From the NCBI GenBank assembly GCA_001797335.1, contig MGPE01000006.1, positions 62,001-126,000 on the forward strand: a stretch of DNA of 64,000 nucleotides, given 5' to 3'. Under the pieces are notes generated by a model, which saw only the letters and a program-made list of their open reading frames with translations, was not told where the DNA came from and did no database searches. The translations under genes and the position numbers were made by a program. This DNA is from Deltaproteobacteria bacterium GWA2_38_16. Lineage in GTDB: Bacteria; Bdellovibrionota; JACOXK01; 2-02-FULL-40-11. This document shows, piece by piece, positions 23,778 through 32,276 of this stretch (the first letter of the stretch is position 1; every line of letters starts with the position of its first letter).

Positions 23778-25616
23778 TCAATATTTTATACAGAGCGTCC
23801 CTTGTTGATCCGTCCTCCAAAGCGGGATATGAAGACGTTCATATCGCTTCAAAACTTGAGCATGGGGGAAATGATAACGATTGCGATATCCCAGGCTCAT
23901 CACGGCTAATGTTGGGGACACCGCTTTTAAAAAGGCATAAGAACTCGATGTTTTTGAACCATGGTGAGGCACTTTTAAAACCGTACTTTTAAGATCCTGC
24001 TCCAAAAGTTTTTCTTCAATGGATTTCTCAATATCTCCCGTAAATAATACGGAAACTGTTTGATGTGTTATTTTTAAAACCAATGCCCGATTATTTGAAG
24101 ACACCCTTTCAAAAGGAGTGGTTGGATTTAAAAACCTAATTTCTGCTCCATTGATAATCAGAGATTTTGTATTTTGAGATAATAGATAACACGGGATTTG
24201 TTTTTGTTCTGCTACCGATAAAATTTCATAAAACATCTGGGTATGGCTTTCCCATTGAGAAAGCCAAATTTCTCCCACCCAAAAATGTTCTAAAATAAAT
24301 TTAAATCCTTCGATGTGATCAAAATCAGAATGCGATAGCACCAAATAATCAATATGACGAATTCCTTGCTTCCATAAAAAAGGGGCTACCATTTTTTCTC
24401 CCGGATCAAAAGCTCCCCAAATACCCCCGGCATCGATGAGCATGGTTTTCCCTCGGGGAAACTCAATCACACTGCTATCCCCTTGGCCCACATCTAAAAA
24501 AGAAATTCTTAAATGGGGGTCATGACGTCTCATGAAATCTTTCCCAAAACCATACACATTTAACATCAAAAGCATAATTAAAAAATTTAGAAATGCTTTT
24601 TGGTATGCCTTTTGACAAACAAAATAAAAAATAAAAAATAAAAACCCATAATATAAAAAAATTTGAAAAAAATTAGGCCAAGAAACATAAACACTACTCC
24701 ACGAAAAAGAACCAAATACATGCGCTGCCCACATAAAAAGATTGGCTAAATAATAAAAAGGGATCATGAAAAATCCTGCTAACGGTTCCCATATAAAATA
24801 GGCCCCGGTAATTATAAATGAGGCTGGAAGCAAAATAAAACTTACGTATGGAACCACGACCATATTGCTGATCAAAGAAATAAGAGACAAACGATGGAAA
24901 TGATAAGCAATAATAGGAGCCGTCATGACCATGGCTGCCAACGGAGATAAGACGAAAAAAAATTTCATACTTCGAGTTGGGAAAAGCACTGTTAATCCCA
25001 TGAGTCCAACGATGGCCGCAAAAGAAAGCTGAAAAGAGGGGTCTTTTAGAGAAGAAGGTATGAAATTCAAAATCAACGCCAATGCCCAACAGATGCTATA
25101 CACACCGTTTTTGGGCCGGGAAGCAAAAAGTGCCATTAAAAAACAACCCGCCATAATGCTGGCCCGAAGAATGGGGATGGCAGCACCTGAAAAAAAGTAA
25201 AAAACAAAGATAAGACATCCTAAAAAACCAATAAGAATCTTTTGAATATTAAAATAGAGGAGCATAAATTCAAAACGCAAAAAAATAATATAAAAAAGCC
25301 ACGTCACACACAAAAGTAAAAGCCCCACATTTTGTCCGGAAATTACGAGCACGTGAATGAGGCCCGATCGAATAAACTCTTGATATTCTTTTTTTGAAAT
25401 TCCTTCTTTACTTCCTAAAATGAGTGCCTTTAAAACTCCCCCTCTGGGGAAATGTTCCAAAAAAATAGAAAACTTTTCTCTTTGTTCTTGAAGGACGGAT
25501 TTTTTCCCTGCGGACGGAAAACCGACCGGCGTTTCCCATAACATCCCTCGGAAAACACCTATCACAATCAATAGCCATAAGAATAAAACCCTCTTGGGCA
25601 TGATACGCTTCATCAT
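23778..25616 (-). CDS. comEC: ComEC/Rec2 DNA-uptake channel protein
   Basis: An integral membrane protein that carries single-stranded DNA across the inner membrane during transformation. The Competence domain (ILGSKEGISKKEYQEFIRSG, HVLVISGQNVGLL) is followed by about nine helices and a C-terminal metallo-beta-lactamase-like domain (FLDVGQGDSSVIEF, LVLSHSDFDHIEGF, VLKVPHHGSKTSSS, MSLGYRNRYHFPH). At just over 610 residues it is shorter than typical ComEC because the N-terminal OB-like (DUF4131) region appears missing. The metal-binding motifs of the nuclease-like domain look complete. Divergent from the AMMECR1-like gene with about 50 bases between. No other competence genes are seen here. Confidence 0.88.
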   Translation of the reverse strand: MMKRIMPKRVLFLWLLIVIGVFRGMLWETPVGFPSAGKKSVLQEQREKFSIFLEHFPRGGVLKALILGSKEGISKKEYQEFIRSGLIHVLVISGQNVGLLLLCVTWLFYIIFLRFEFMLLYFNIQKILIGFLGCLIFVFYFFSGAAIPILRASIMAGCFLMALFASRPKNGVYSICWALALILNFIPSSLKDPSFQLSFAAIVGLMGLTVLFPTRSMKFFFVLSPLAAMVMTAPIIAYHFHRLSLISLISNMVVVPYVSFILLPASFIITGAYFIWEPLAGFFMIPFYYLANLFMWAAHVFGSFSWSSVYVSWPNFFQIFLYYGFLFFIFYFVCQKAYQKAFLNFLIMLLMLNVYGFGKDFMRRHDPHLRISFLDVGQGDSSVIEFPRGKTMLIDAGGIWGAFDPGEKMVAPFLWKQGIRHIDYLVLSHSDFDHIEGFKFILEHFWVGEIWLSQWESHTQMFYEILSVAEQKQIPCYLLSQNTKSLIINGAEIRFLNPTTPFERVSSNNRALVLKITHQTVSVLFTGDIEKSIEEKLLEQDLKSTVLKVPHHGSKTSSSYAFLKAVSPTLAVMSLGYRNRYHFPHAQVLKRYERLHIPLWRTDQQGTLCIKY

Positions 25617-25667
25617 TTTCCCTCTTCTTTGCAAAGACAATGCCAAGTATGGTAATTTGAAGACTTC

Positions 25668-26207
25668 ATGCTCACAGACACAGATAAAACTTTTTTATTA
25701 CAGCTGTCCCGAAGAACGTTGAAAGAGTATTTAGAAACCCGCCAATTTAAAATTGAAAAAGATATTCCTTCTTCTCTCAAACAAAAAACAGGGGTTTTTA
25801 TTACACTTTACGATAACACTCAACAAAGAGGCGAAAGTGGGAAAATGATTCCCAATCAATTTTTATGTGAATTAGTACAGTCACTGGTGGTGCAAGCAGC
25901 CGTGGGAGATCCCCTCTTCCCCCCGCTTCATCAAGAAGAGCTTCCTAGAATCCGAATAGAAATTTCTGTTTTATCTATATTTAGAAAAATGAAAACGATT
26001 GAAGATCTGGATATTGGCCATCATGGAATTTCAATCACACTTTTAGATCATCAAGGGTTTTTATTACCGAAAGTAGCCATTGGGAACCACTGGGATAAAC
26101 TCACCTTCTTAGCCCAGGTCTGCCAAAAAGCAGGACTTTCCTCTCATGCGTGGCGTGATCCTCGCGCACAAGTAGGCATCTGCATCGTTGATACGTTTTC
26201 TGAATAA
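25668..26207 (+). CDS. AMMECR1-domain protein
   Basis: A 179-residue protein covering the whole AMMECR1 fold: TDTDKTFLLQLSRRTLKEYL at the start, VQAAVGDPLFPPLHQEELPRIRIEISVLS in the middle and GHHGISITLLDHQGFLLPKVA toward the end. In most homologues a strongly conserved LRGCIG stands where this protein has QRGESGK, so the invariant Cys is lost. AMMECR1/AmmA proteins often associate with Memo and a radical SAM protein, but neither is next to this gene. Biochemical role unknown. Confidence 0.75.
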   Translation: MLTDTDKTFLLQLSRRTLKEYLETRQFKIEKDIPSSLKQKTGVFITLYDNTQQRGESGKMIPNQFLCELVQSLVVQAAVGDPLFPPLHQEELPRIRIEISVLSIFRKMKTIEDLDIGHHGISITLLDHQGFLLPKVAIGNHWDKLTFLAQVCQKAGLSSHAWRDPRAQVGICIVDTFSE

Positions 26208-27128
26208 TTATAAAATTCCGAATCGAATCCCTAAGAGGATAGACAACCGACTTTCATCTTCAAAATTTCCCCAAAGCTCTCCGCTGTCCTGATTATCGAC
26301 CTGGGTTCTATAGAGAAGTACTCTAGAATGTCCTCGGATACTGATATTATTATCTAGAGGAATTGAAAATCCTGGCACCGCATGCACAGCCAAAGCACTG
26401 CCGGTTGCAGGAATAGAAATTTTATTAATAATGGTTTCCGAAGGCATCACATAAGATCCTTGAAATCTTAAAACAGGAGTAAGTTTAGGCGTAATGCTAT
26501 AGGCTGCTCCAAAAGAAGCCGAAAACTCATCTCCATAATCCTTCTCTTCTTTCTGATATACCGAAGAAAATTTCGTAATATAAGAAAAAGATCCCAGGGC
26601 AAAAAGCGGAAGCTTTGAAAATCGATAGCTATTAGAAAGCCCTACAGATAAATCTGTGTGATTATAAAACCGATTTCTCGAAGGGACCGTTCCAAAAATG
26701 GTAGGAAGATAGGCCTGACTATTCCACGAAATTTCACCCAGCATCGTCTCTCGGAATAATTTTCCTTCTACCCCTACTTTCACCCGATCTGTTACAAAAT
26801 TGGTAACAGATTGAGAAGGATTAGCCCCAAGAGCACTATAATTTCCTTCGGTATAAAAAAATCCAAAAGGGAAATTTGCTGTAAAATATGCAATTTCCGA
26901 AAAAATATATTTGGCTCCCACATGCACTTTTCCAAACATGGAAGAAGAAGAAATGCCGGGAGTATCTAATTGATTAATTCCACTCACCCATTGAAAGTCT
27001 GTGGTCACACTTAAAAGTTTTGGGGATGTCTTCTTTAATACATGAACTGTTTCAGTTTTTTCCTCAGCAAAAGCAAAGAAAGCACTGAAAACCAATACGA
27101 ATAGGAATAAATATAGCTTCTTCATCAT
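26208..27128 (-). CDS. Outer-membrane beta-barrel, exported
   Basis: About 306 residues, with a signal peptide (KLYLFLFVLVFSAFFAFAEE) and many alternating amphipathic strands (YIFSEIAYFTANFPFGFFY, LRFQGSYVMPS). The start is the first of two adjacent ATGs with GGAGG seven bases upstream. It ends in a strand SILLGIRFGIL without a terminal Phe. No specific family recognised; size suggests a 12-14-strand barrel or a transporter-like (FadL/OmpW type) protein. It is convergent with the AMMECR1-like gene with no spacer. Confidence 0.6.
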   Translation of the reverse strand: MMKKLYLFLFVLVFSAFFAFAEEKTETVHVLKKTSPKLLSVTTDFQWVSGINQLDTPGISSSSMFGKVHVGAKYIFSEIAYFTANFPFGFFYTEGNYSALGANPSQSVTNFVTDRVKVGVEGKLFRETMLGEISWNSQAYLPTIFGTVPSRNRFYNHTDLSVGLSNSYRFSKLPLFALGSFSYITKFSSVYQKEEKDYGDEFSASFGAAYSITPKLTPVLRFQGSYVMPSETIINKISIPATGSALAVHAVPGFSIPLDNNISIRGHSRVLLYRTQVDNQDSGELWGNFEDESRLSILLGIRFGIL

Positions 27129-27283
27129 ATACAATCCTCCACACATTGTATTAGAGCAAGCACCATGCCATTTACTTAACTCCTTGATTTTATTTAAAAA
27201 TGATAAATTCCAAGAACCCCAAAAGGTGTTGATCCCCTAAACACCTGACTAAATCTATCCCGATTTGGTACTTTTCAAGAAAA

Positions 27284-27343
27284 TTACAAGAGCCTTAAAA
27301 CTCGCTTTGCTTCAATGATAAACCCCCCTTACAAGAGCCTTAA
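27284..27343 (+). repeat. 15-base direct repeat in an intergenic gap
   Basis: TTACAAGAGCCTTAA occurs perfectly at 27284-27298 and 27329-27343, 45 bases apart, in the roughly 300-base gap before the lytic transglycosylase. The gap also holds a small hairpin AGGTGTT/AACACCT near 27221-27243. Possible regulator site or decayed mobile sequence; no gene seen. Confidence 0.5.
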
Positions 27344-27428
27344 GGGTTTAATTTTGGCTATTTCTTAATTAAAGAAAACATTTGAAAAAATAAACTAAGA
27401 GTATCATAGTTTCCATAGATAATAACCA

Positions 27429-28229
27429 ATGCTTTCAAAATTATTCAGACGTTTAGTGGAGTTTCTAATCAAGATTTATCGTCGAAAGACAAAAGACAAT
27501 CCTAGTCCTACTCCTACGCCAAATCCAAAACCGCCGGTAGATCCTAAGCCTGTTCATCCTTGGCGCATATGTCCTTTAGGAGAGTATTGGCGCAATTTAC
27601 ATCCCAGGCATGTTACTCCAAGCAAAAAACATCCCGATGGAATTACAACTGTCAAAGGGCATTGCGTTACTAATCCGTCTGGAAAAGATCAACTTTACTC
27701 AGAAGAAATGCAATTAATTGCTGAAAAAAATTTTGGCCAGTTTAAATTAATACCATTACCTGAAATTCCAGAGTTTCAAAAAAAAGATCTAGTTTATGAC
27801 CATATTATTCAAGGTTGGACTCAATACTGGAATGACGTTCTAAAACCTCAGGAACCATTGGATCCTTGCCTTGTTAAAGCTTTAATAGCAACAGAATCTG
27901 GCTTTAATTCCAATGCCTGGAATAAAAAACATGGCCGCCAAAGAGCAAGAGGATTAACGCAAGTAACAGACCAAACTCTTCGTTATCTTTCTGATGATTA
28001 CCATGAGCTTAAAGATCATTTTCTACATCTGAAAGAGGATGAAACATTAGACCCAAATTTTTCAATTTGCGCTGGCATCAGATGGTTATTTCGGAAAAAG
28101 GAAATTGCGAATTCTAAAATAGGCAGAAAAGCCTCTTGGATTGATGCTGTGGGTGAGTATAAACATTACAAAATGGATGACCCGAACATGCAAAAATTTA
28201 TCGAAATTTATAAGGAATTAAAAATATAA
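27429..28229 (+). CDS. Lytic transglycosylase (SLT domain)
   Basis: A 266-residue protein. A basic N-terminus is followed by a Pro-rich linker (PTPTPNPKPPVDPKP), an intermediate region with RICPLGEYWRNLHPRH, and from about 145 a lysozyme-like SLT core: catalytic Glu in LIATESGFNSNAW, RARGLTQVT, and ICAGIRWLF. It should cleave glycan strands of peptidoglycan. A classical signal peptide is not evident, which may mean export by a specialised secretion system or an unusual anchor. It overlaps by one base the next gene, which encodes a Cys-rich exported protein, reminiscent of effector-immunity or enzyme-inhibitor pairs. Confidence 0.75.
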   Translation: MLSKLFRRLVEFLIKIYRRKTKDNPSPTPTPNPKPPVDPKPVHPWRICPLGEYWRNLHPRHVTPSKKHPDGITTVKGHCVTNPSGKDQLYSEEMQLIAEKNFGQFKLIPLPEIPEFQKKDLVYDHIIQGWTQYWNDVLKPQEPLDPCLVKALIATESGFNSNAWNKKHGRQRARGLTQVTDQTLRYLSDDYHELKDHFLHLKEDETLDPNFSICAGIRWLFRKKEIANSKIGRKASWIDAVGEYKHYKMDDPNMQKFIEIYKELKI

Positions 28230-28798
28230 TGAAACTTCAAAAGTTTCTCATCTTGGCTGTTGTGCTGTGCGCTTTTCTAAATTTATCTATGGAATGGGAT
28301 TATGGCTATGGAATTCTAACCAGCAGTGATTTTGACACACAGAGAAATCAGGATCGCCATGCATTGTCGGCCGCCCTAGACGATCCAGATTATTGGGAGT
28401 CTTATAACCTCTGGCAGTGTTTTCCAAAAGAAGAAATCGAGATTAACTGTATTAAAGTTTGTTATAAAGATAAATGCATTGCCAATGAAGATTGGAGCGA
28501 CTCTCTAACATTTTTAGCACAGCCTTCTGATGGAGCTCTTTATGAATTTTCTTTTGATGATGATCATGAAAGATCTTGTAACCAAACAATGGAAATATGG
28601 TGGCCCCTTCTCAATGGGCAACAAGCAGTGTGTTTGTACGCTGCATATCTACAAGACTTTGATGTTTCTTCAGAAGAAAATATTAAACGACACAGCTATT
28701 GGGTTATAGATCGCTTTAAAACGTTAGCGGGGCAGTACTCTTCTTCAGATTACGCATCACCAGAAATTCAATCTGATTATGATGATGAGCAACATTAA
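28229..28798 (+). CDS. Cys-rich exported protein beside lytic transglycosylase
   Basis: A 189-residue protein with a signal peptide (LQKFLILAVVLCAFLNLS) and six cysteines after it (WQCF, NCIKVC, DKC, RSC, AVC), so probably disulfide-stabilised in the periplasm. The start codon overlaps the stop of the transglycosylase (TAATG). Mature part is acidic (YSSSDYASPEIQSDYDDE tail). No family recognised. Given the coupling it may be an inhibitor/immunity factor or accessory subunit of the transglycosylase; this is inference from position only. Confidence 0.6.
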   Translation: MKLQKFLILAVVLCAFLNLSMEWDYGYGILTSSDFDTQRNQDRHALSAALDDPDYWESYNLWQCFPKEEIEINCIKVCYKDKCIANEDWSDSLTFLAQPSDGALYEFSFDDDHERSCNQTMEIWWPLLNGQQAVCLYAAYLQDFDVSSEENIKRHSYWVIDRFKTLAGQYSSSDYASPEIQSDYDDEQH

Positions 28799-28839
28799 AT
28801 GCACAAAGCCATAAAACTCGCCCTGCAAAGTTAATTTTT

Positions 28840-29094
28840 TTATTCATTCCCTGATTTACGCTTTTTTTGAATGGCCTCAACCAAAAGTTGTCGAATAATC
28901 GCAGCCCTAGAATTTGCCTGAAGCTTAGAAAGCATATCAATTTCTAGCGCCAACCACGCAGGGATAGTAATAGGGGGAAGCTTTACAATCTTACTCAGCC
29001 CTTCGGTTACAATCCCTTGTTCAAAATTTATAGAAGCCTCCCCTTTATCAAAAGCCTCATCAAATACCTCTATCTTTTGCTTGTTTTTCTTCAT
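28840..29094 (-). CDS. brnA: BrnA-like antitoxin
   Basis: About 84 residues from the ATG behind AGGAGG; a longer upstream form would begin inside brnT. N-terminal part FDEAFDKGEASINFEQG is followed by a ribbon-helix-helix segment (LPPITIPAWLALEIDMLSKLQ, SRAAIIRQLLVEAI), as in BrnA proteins. It should bind BrnT and also the operator overlapping the promoter. The start lies 35 bases inside the toxin gene, the usual toxin-first order of brnTA. Confidence 0.75.
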   Translation of the reverse strand: MKKNKQKIEVFDEAFDKGEASINFEQGIVTEGLSKIVKLPPITIPAWLALEIDMLSKLQANSRAAIIRQLLVEAIQKKRKSGNE

Positions 29095-29332
29095 TTTTTC
29101 GCGCCCTCCTGACTGAGATAATTCTAAATTTTCCTTCCACAACCGTAAAAATTCCTACGTAATATTTATCCTTAAATTTACCAATAACTGCATGCCTTCT
29201 CTCTTCTTTGTCATAGGCCACATCAACGGCTAAAATATTTTTTCTTTCAAATATATAATCCCTTGCTTCTTCAAATGAAATTCCGTGCTGTTTTTTATTC
29301 GCTTCATTTTTATAAGGATCCCATATGTACAC
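29060..29332 (-). CDS. brnT: BrnT-like RNase toxin
   Basis: A 90-residue RelE-fold toxin with the family pattern WDPYKNEANKKQHGISFEEA, the DVAYDKEERRHAVIGK middle and IISVRRARKNEEKQ, where the conserved Arg residues lie. BrnT cleaves RNA and is neutralised by BrnA. Translation begins at GTG, seven bases from the -10, so the message is predicted leaderless. First gene of the brnTA operon. Confidence 0.8.
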   Translation of the reverse strand: MYIWDPYKNEANKKQHGISFEEARDYIFERKNILAVDVAYDKEERRHAVIGKFKDKYYVGIFTVVEGKFRIISVRRARKNEEKQAKDRGI

Positions 29333-29338
29333 AATTAA

Positions 29339-29367
29339 ATATTAATATGATATCATATATATGTCAA
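29339..29367 (-). promoter_or_regulatory. brnTA promoter with palindromic operator in spacer
   Basis: TTGACA-N17-TAATAT on the minus strand. The spacer contains the perfect 14-base palindrome ATATGATATCATAT, a likely BrnA ribbon-helix-helix site for autorepression. The GTG start begins seven bases beyond the -10. Confidence 0.65.
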
Positions 29368-29686
29368 TATTATATTAATTTGATACAAATAACTTTTACC
29401 CTCGTAATCCAGAAATGACAAAAAAATAAACACATCACCCTATGCGCCTATTTATAAAAAATATAATAATTTCAAACAGATATCTTCTCATAAATTCAAC
29501 TTTGTTCATTTATTATACAGTCAAAAATCACTCATTAAAAAATAAGAAATTCTTAAACCCTTGATGTTTAAGCCAATTTTGTTTTGGCACCTGGGTTGCA
29601 CTATTTATAAGTTAAGGTATCGCACAAAATCTTCCGATAAGCGTATTGAAATAAAAAGGGATCTTAAACTTGTTCATGAGATTTTA

Positions 29687-31543
29687 ATGAGTAAATATTT
29701 AATGCGTGTAACATTTAAACAACTCTTTTTGGCTCTTGGAATTACACTCTTTTGCCTAGCCAGCACTAAAGCTTTTTCCGAACCCAACACAGAACTCACC
29801 CCATCCGAAAAAGATGCATTAGCAGAGTTGGGATTAACTCTGGAAGATTTAAATGCGGATTTAGGCCGACGAGCTCCAGCAGAGCTCACCCCTCCCACTC
29901 CAGCTCCCGCTCCAAAAACAACTTTAGAAGAAATGATTTCCGATGCAAATGAGGCTATTTCTGACGCCTTCTTCCCTTCAGAAGAAAAAAATGTCACCCC
30001 TGCGAAAGCAGGGATCCAGAAATCTCAAGACAAAAAACCAGCAGGAGAGAGTATCCATGACCTTACTCCCCCAAAACCTTCTGACGAAGGAAAAAGTCAG
30101 GTTCGCTATGACTCAGAGAAACAAAAGAAAAATGTGTTAGCAGAAACTTTTCATGCAGATCCCCTAACCCGTCAACATAGAATGGAACTCCAAGAAAAAG
30201 CCGACACTCATCCTAAAAACTCAACGTCATCCCGGGTACAAAGCACGAGGGATCTCTTTATTCCTAAACCCGTTGAACCCAAAAAAGAAGAGCCCACTCA
30301 AATTACCTTAGGACCCGTTTCTCTTCCCGAACAAAATTTAGTAAATCAACTTAAAGAATACGAAAATATCGTAAAGAATAAAGATCTTACCCAACAACAA
30401 ACCCAAAATCTTTTGGATGAATATAAAAAATTACTTAACCTCCCTCAAAAAGAGGTGGCTCCCACAACACCGTCATCCCACTCGGGCTTCCCCGGAGGAT
30501 CTTTTACCCGTGAACAAGAACTGGCGCTAGAGTCTTTGTCTCGGCTTATTAATGACGAAAATCTCCAAAAACAAAAACCAGAACTTGTGTATAATGACAT
30601 TATTAAAGGCCTCCTCGTTCCAAAAATGGACGATGCGGCTAAAAATCTAGATCTTCCTATCTACTCCAAGGTCGGAGAATCCATGGTATATGTCCACGAT
30701 TATAAAGATCCCAAAGATTCTACTAAAGATGTCACTATCCCCGTCATTTATAAAGAAGAACATAAAAAACGAGATAAAGAATTAAGCAATAAAATCACTC
30801 AGCTTTTAGAGGACATCGATGAAAGCATTATCGATGGCGTTTCCTCTGACCTCTTTGGAACCGTTGCAAAACTTGAAAAAGCCTCTCAATTTTTAGAAAA
30901 CGATATACTCACTACTGCTCGACTGAGACAAACCGATCCCCATTGGCTCTGGGAACGGTTTAAAAATGATGATGGTATTTTAACAGAAGATGAGCGCTTC
31001 TCAGCCGTACAAATTATTGCCGAACTCATGGAAGAAGGAACCATCTCTCCTACTCCAGAAGAAAAGAAAAAAATGATGGCTTTTGTGGAAGAATATTTAC
31101 GGAAATTTGAAGAAAAAAGCACAACTCTCGCTAGCGAAGAAAAAGAGTGTAAAGACAAAGAATCTTTAGAAAAGGATAAAGAAAGATTAGAAAGGGCGTT
31201 AGAAAGCTTTAGAGCCGTCGCCTCTCGACTTTCTTCTACCCACGCCCAGGCTTCTCGATCAAATATGGCGGATATGGAAAGGCTTGATCGGCTAGCTAAT
31301 ATTGTGAGGAGAGTGAGAGAAAGACTCATCGCAAGTTTAAAGAATATGCCTGATCATGACAGCCCAAACTGTGTCTTAACCAAAAAAGGCATCGCCTTTT
31401 GCGGGAACATCCTCGATACCATCCAAGCCACCCAATCCCTCCTCCAATCTTCACCATTGGAGACACAGAGAGAAAAAATTTCTAGTGAACATGCTCCTCA
31501 AAAAGACACTTCAAATGATAGGTCTGATTTTTTTAAAAAATAA
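29687..31543 (+). CDS. Exported helical/coiled-coil protein carrying REP-derived segments
   Basis: About 618 residues from the ATG chosen here; an ATG five codons later would also yield the signal peptide (FKQLFLALGITLFCLASTKAFS). The longer frame upstream lacks export features. Mature part begins with a short acidic helix (LTPSEKDALAELGLTLEDLN), a Pro-rich linker, then long charged helices (LASEEKECKDKESLEKDKER). The linker includes VTPAKAGIQKSQ, the translation of an inserted REP-like palindrome, and two further related segments. No domain recognised; probably a periplasmic structural protein tolerant of linker insertions. Confidence 0.55.
   Translation: MSKYLMRVTFKQLFLALGITLFCLASTKAFSEPNTELTPSEKDALAELGLTLEDLNADLGRRAPAELTPPTPAPAPKTTLEEMISDANEAISDAFFPSEEKNVTPAKAGIQKSQDKKPAGESIHDLTPPKPSDEGKSQVRYDSEKQKKNVLAETFHADPLTRQHRMELQEKADTHPKNSTSSRVQSTRDLFIPKPVEPKKEEPTQITLGPVSLPEQNLVNQLKEYENIVKNKDLTQQQTQNLLDEYKKLLNLPQKEVAPTTPSSHSGFPGGSFTREQELALESLSRLINDENLQKQKPELVYNDIIKGLLVPKMDDAAKNLDLPIYSKVGESMVYVHDYKDPKDSTKDVTIPVIYKEEHKKRDKELSNKITQLLEDIDESIIDGVSSDLFGTVAKLEKASQFLENDILTTARLRQTDPHWLWERFKNDDGILTEDERFSAVQIIAELMEEGTISPTPEEKKKMMAFVEEYLRKFEEKSTTLASEEKECKDKESLEKDKERLERALESFRAVASRLSSTHAQASRSNMADMERLDRLANIVRRVRERLIASLKNMPDHDSPNCVLTKKGIAFCGNILDTIQATQSLLQSSPLETQREKISSEHAPQKDTSNDRSDFFKK
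29993..30019 (+). repeat. REP-like palindrome inside a coding region (1)
   Basis: Inverted repeat CCCCTGC-GAAA-GCAGGGA flanked by GTCA and TCCAG, translated in frame as VTPAKAGIQ, the well-known peptide signature of such repeats in many proteobacterial genomes. Confidence 0.75.
30226..30255 (+). repeat. REP-like repeat inside a coding region (2)
   Basis: GTCATCCCGGG followed after a short interval by CACGAGGGATCT: a decayed member of the same repeat class, read through in the same gene. Confidence 0.5.
30472..30503 (+). repeat. REP-like repeat inside a coding region (3)
   Basis: GTCATCCCACTCGGGCTT followed by CCCCGGAGGATCTT, a third, more decayed copy in frame within the same gene. Confidence 0.4.
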
Positions 31544-31552
31544 ATAAATTTT

Positions 31553-32050
31553 TTATCGGGCTCGAGAAAGAATCTCTTGAAGTTTGGCTTTACCCAATAC
31601 TACCTTTTCAAGGGCTTCTTGAAGCTTGGATGTATCTTCAAATCGCTGCTGCCAATTGGCAACATTTTGAGCATAGGCCTCAAGAATACCTATAGCTGAA
31701 GTAAAAAAATTATTCCTAGCCTCTCTAATTGCTTGAATATCTGCTTCATCTAAACGTTCTAAATTATTATCATGACAAAACATGATAGCATCCAAAGGAG
31801 CGGAAGATTCATCAAGAAGCGCAGCAATATATATGGCATTGTCTTCAACCCCTTGGCGATTAAGACCACCTAGGTCTTCTTTTTTGACTGAGGTCATAAA
31901 TTTTTGGATATTGGTTATATGTTTTTCATAAGCATTCCTTTGTCCAATAAGTATTGAGTAAAACAACGGATGATCTTGTTTTTTGGATGCTTGGGTTGGG
32001 TTTGAGAACAAGCATAAAAGACCCAGTAATAAAATAGTGAGTTTTTTCAT
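31553..32050 (-). CDS. Small exported protein, unknown
   Basis: A 165-residue protein with a signal peptide (KKLTILLLGLLCLFSNPTQA) and a purely helical mature part (YEKHITNIQKFMTSVKKEDL, ANWQQRFEDTSKLQEALEKV). The ATG is chosen because GGGAGG lies nine bases upstream and the signal sequence starts there. The transcript leader contains a terminator-like hairpin before the RBS, suggesting attenuation. Convergent with the large coiled-coil exported protein. Family not recognised. Confidence 0.6.
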   Translation of the reverse strand: MKKLTILLLGLLCLFSNPTQASKKQDHPLFYSILIGQRNAYEKHITNIQKFMTSVKKEDLGGLNRQGVEDNAIYIAALLDESSAPLDAIMFCHDNNLERLDEADIQAIREARNNFFTSAIGILEAYAQNVANWQQRFEDTSKLQEALEKVVLGKAKLQEILSRAR

Positions 32051-32072
32051 AACTTCATACCTCCCTAAAAAC

Positions 32073-32107
32073 AAAAAAGGCATTTTACACAGATTGTGTA
32101 AAACGCC
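32073..32107 (-). terminator. Terminator-like hairpin in the 5' leader
   Basis: On the minus strand, stem GGCGTTTTACACA/TGTGTAAAATGCC (13 pairs, one G-U, short loop) followed by six U. It lies between promoter and RBS of the 165-residue exported protein gene. A similar CCGGGC-stem-U-tract-GGAG arrangement precedes the lipoprotein at 34366. Confidence 0.6.
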
Positions 32108-32127
32108 CGGATAAGAAACTGATTAAG

Positions 32128-32133
32128 ATTATA
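32128..32133 (-). promoter_or_regulatory. -10 box for the small exported protein
   Basis: TATAAT on the minus strand, preceded by TTCTGC; the putative -35 CTGGAA is weak. It overlaps the end of a direct repeat whose other copy lacks the TATAAT. Confidence 0.45.
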
Positions 32134-32166
32134 GCAGAACTTGATTAAAACTTCCAGAGTTTTTTC
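32133..32166 (+). repeat. Flanking direct repeat, left copy
   Basis: About 34 bases beginning AGCAGAACTTGATTAAAA and ending in a T-run, repeated with four or five differences at 34205-34240. Together they bracket the ATPase-HicAB module. Confidence 0.65.
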
Positions 32167-32239
32167 AAACAAATAGTACTGGATCCGGACCAAATTTTTT
32201 AATTAATTAAATATATTGATCGTATCCAAAATTCTGTTA

Positions 32240-32268
32240 TTGACTAAATCCTGAAAACGGCGTACATT
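32240..32268 (+). promoter_or_regulatory. Promoter of DUF4143 ATPase (2)
   Basis: TTGACT-N17-TACATT, with the ATG eight bases after the -10, so the transcript is predicted leaderless or nearly so. AAGGA directly before the ATG is too close to act as a standard RBS. Confidence 0.55.
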
Positions 32269-32276
32269 TTAAGGAT

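Noticed and set aside
27147-27428. Possible tRNA or small RNA in the intergenic gap
   Set aside because: Only a small hairpin and a 15-base direct repeat are visible; no cloverleaf or T-loop consensus found.
29674-29997. Minus-strand frame opposite the N-terminus of the exported coiled-coil protein
   Set aside because: Covers the signal-peptide coding region antisense; low-complexity Ser/Ala composition indicates a shadow.
30886-31329. Ser/Leu-rich minus-strand frame opposite the exported coiled-coil protein
   Set aside because: Composition (SLSLTLL, SSVKIPSS) is the antisense image of Glu/Lys-rich codons; there is no start signals.
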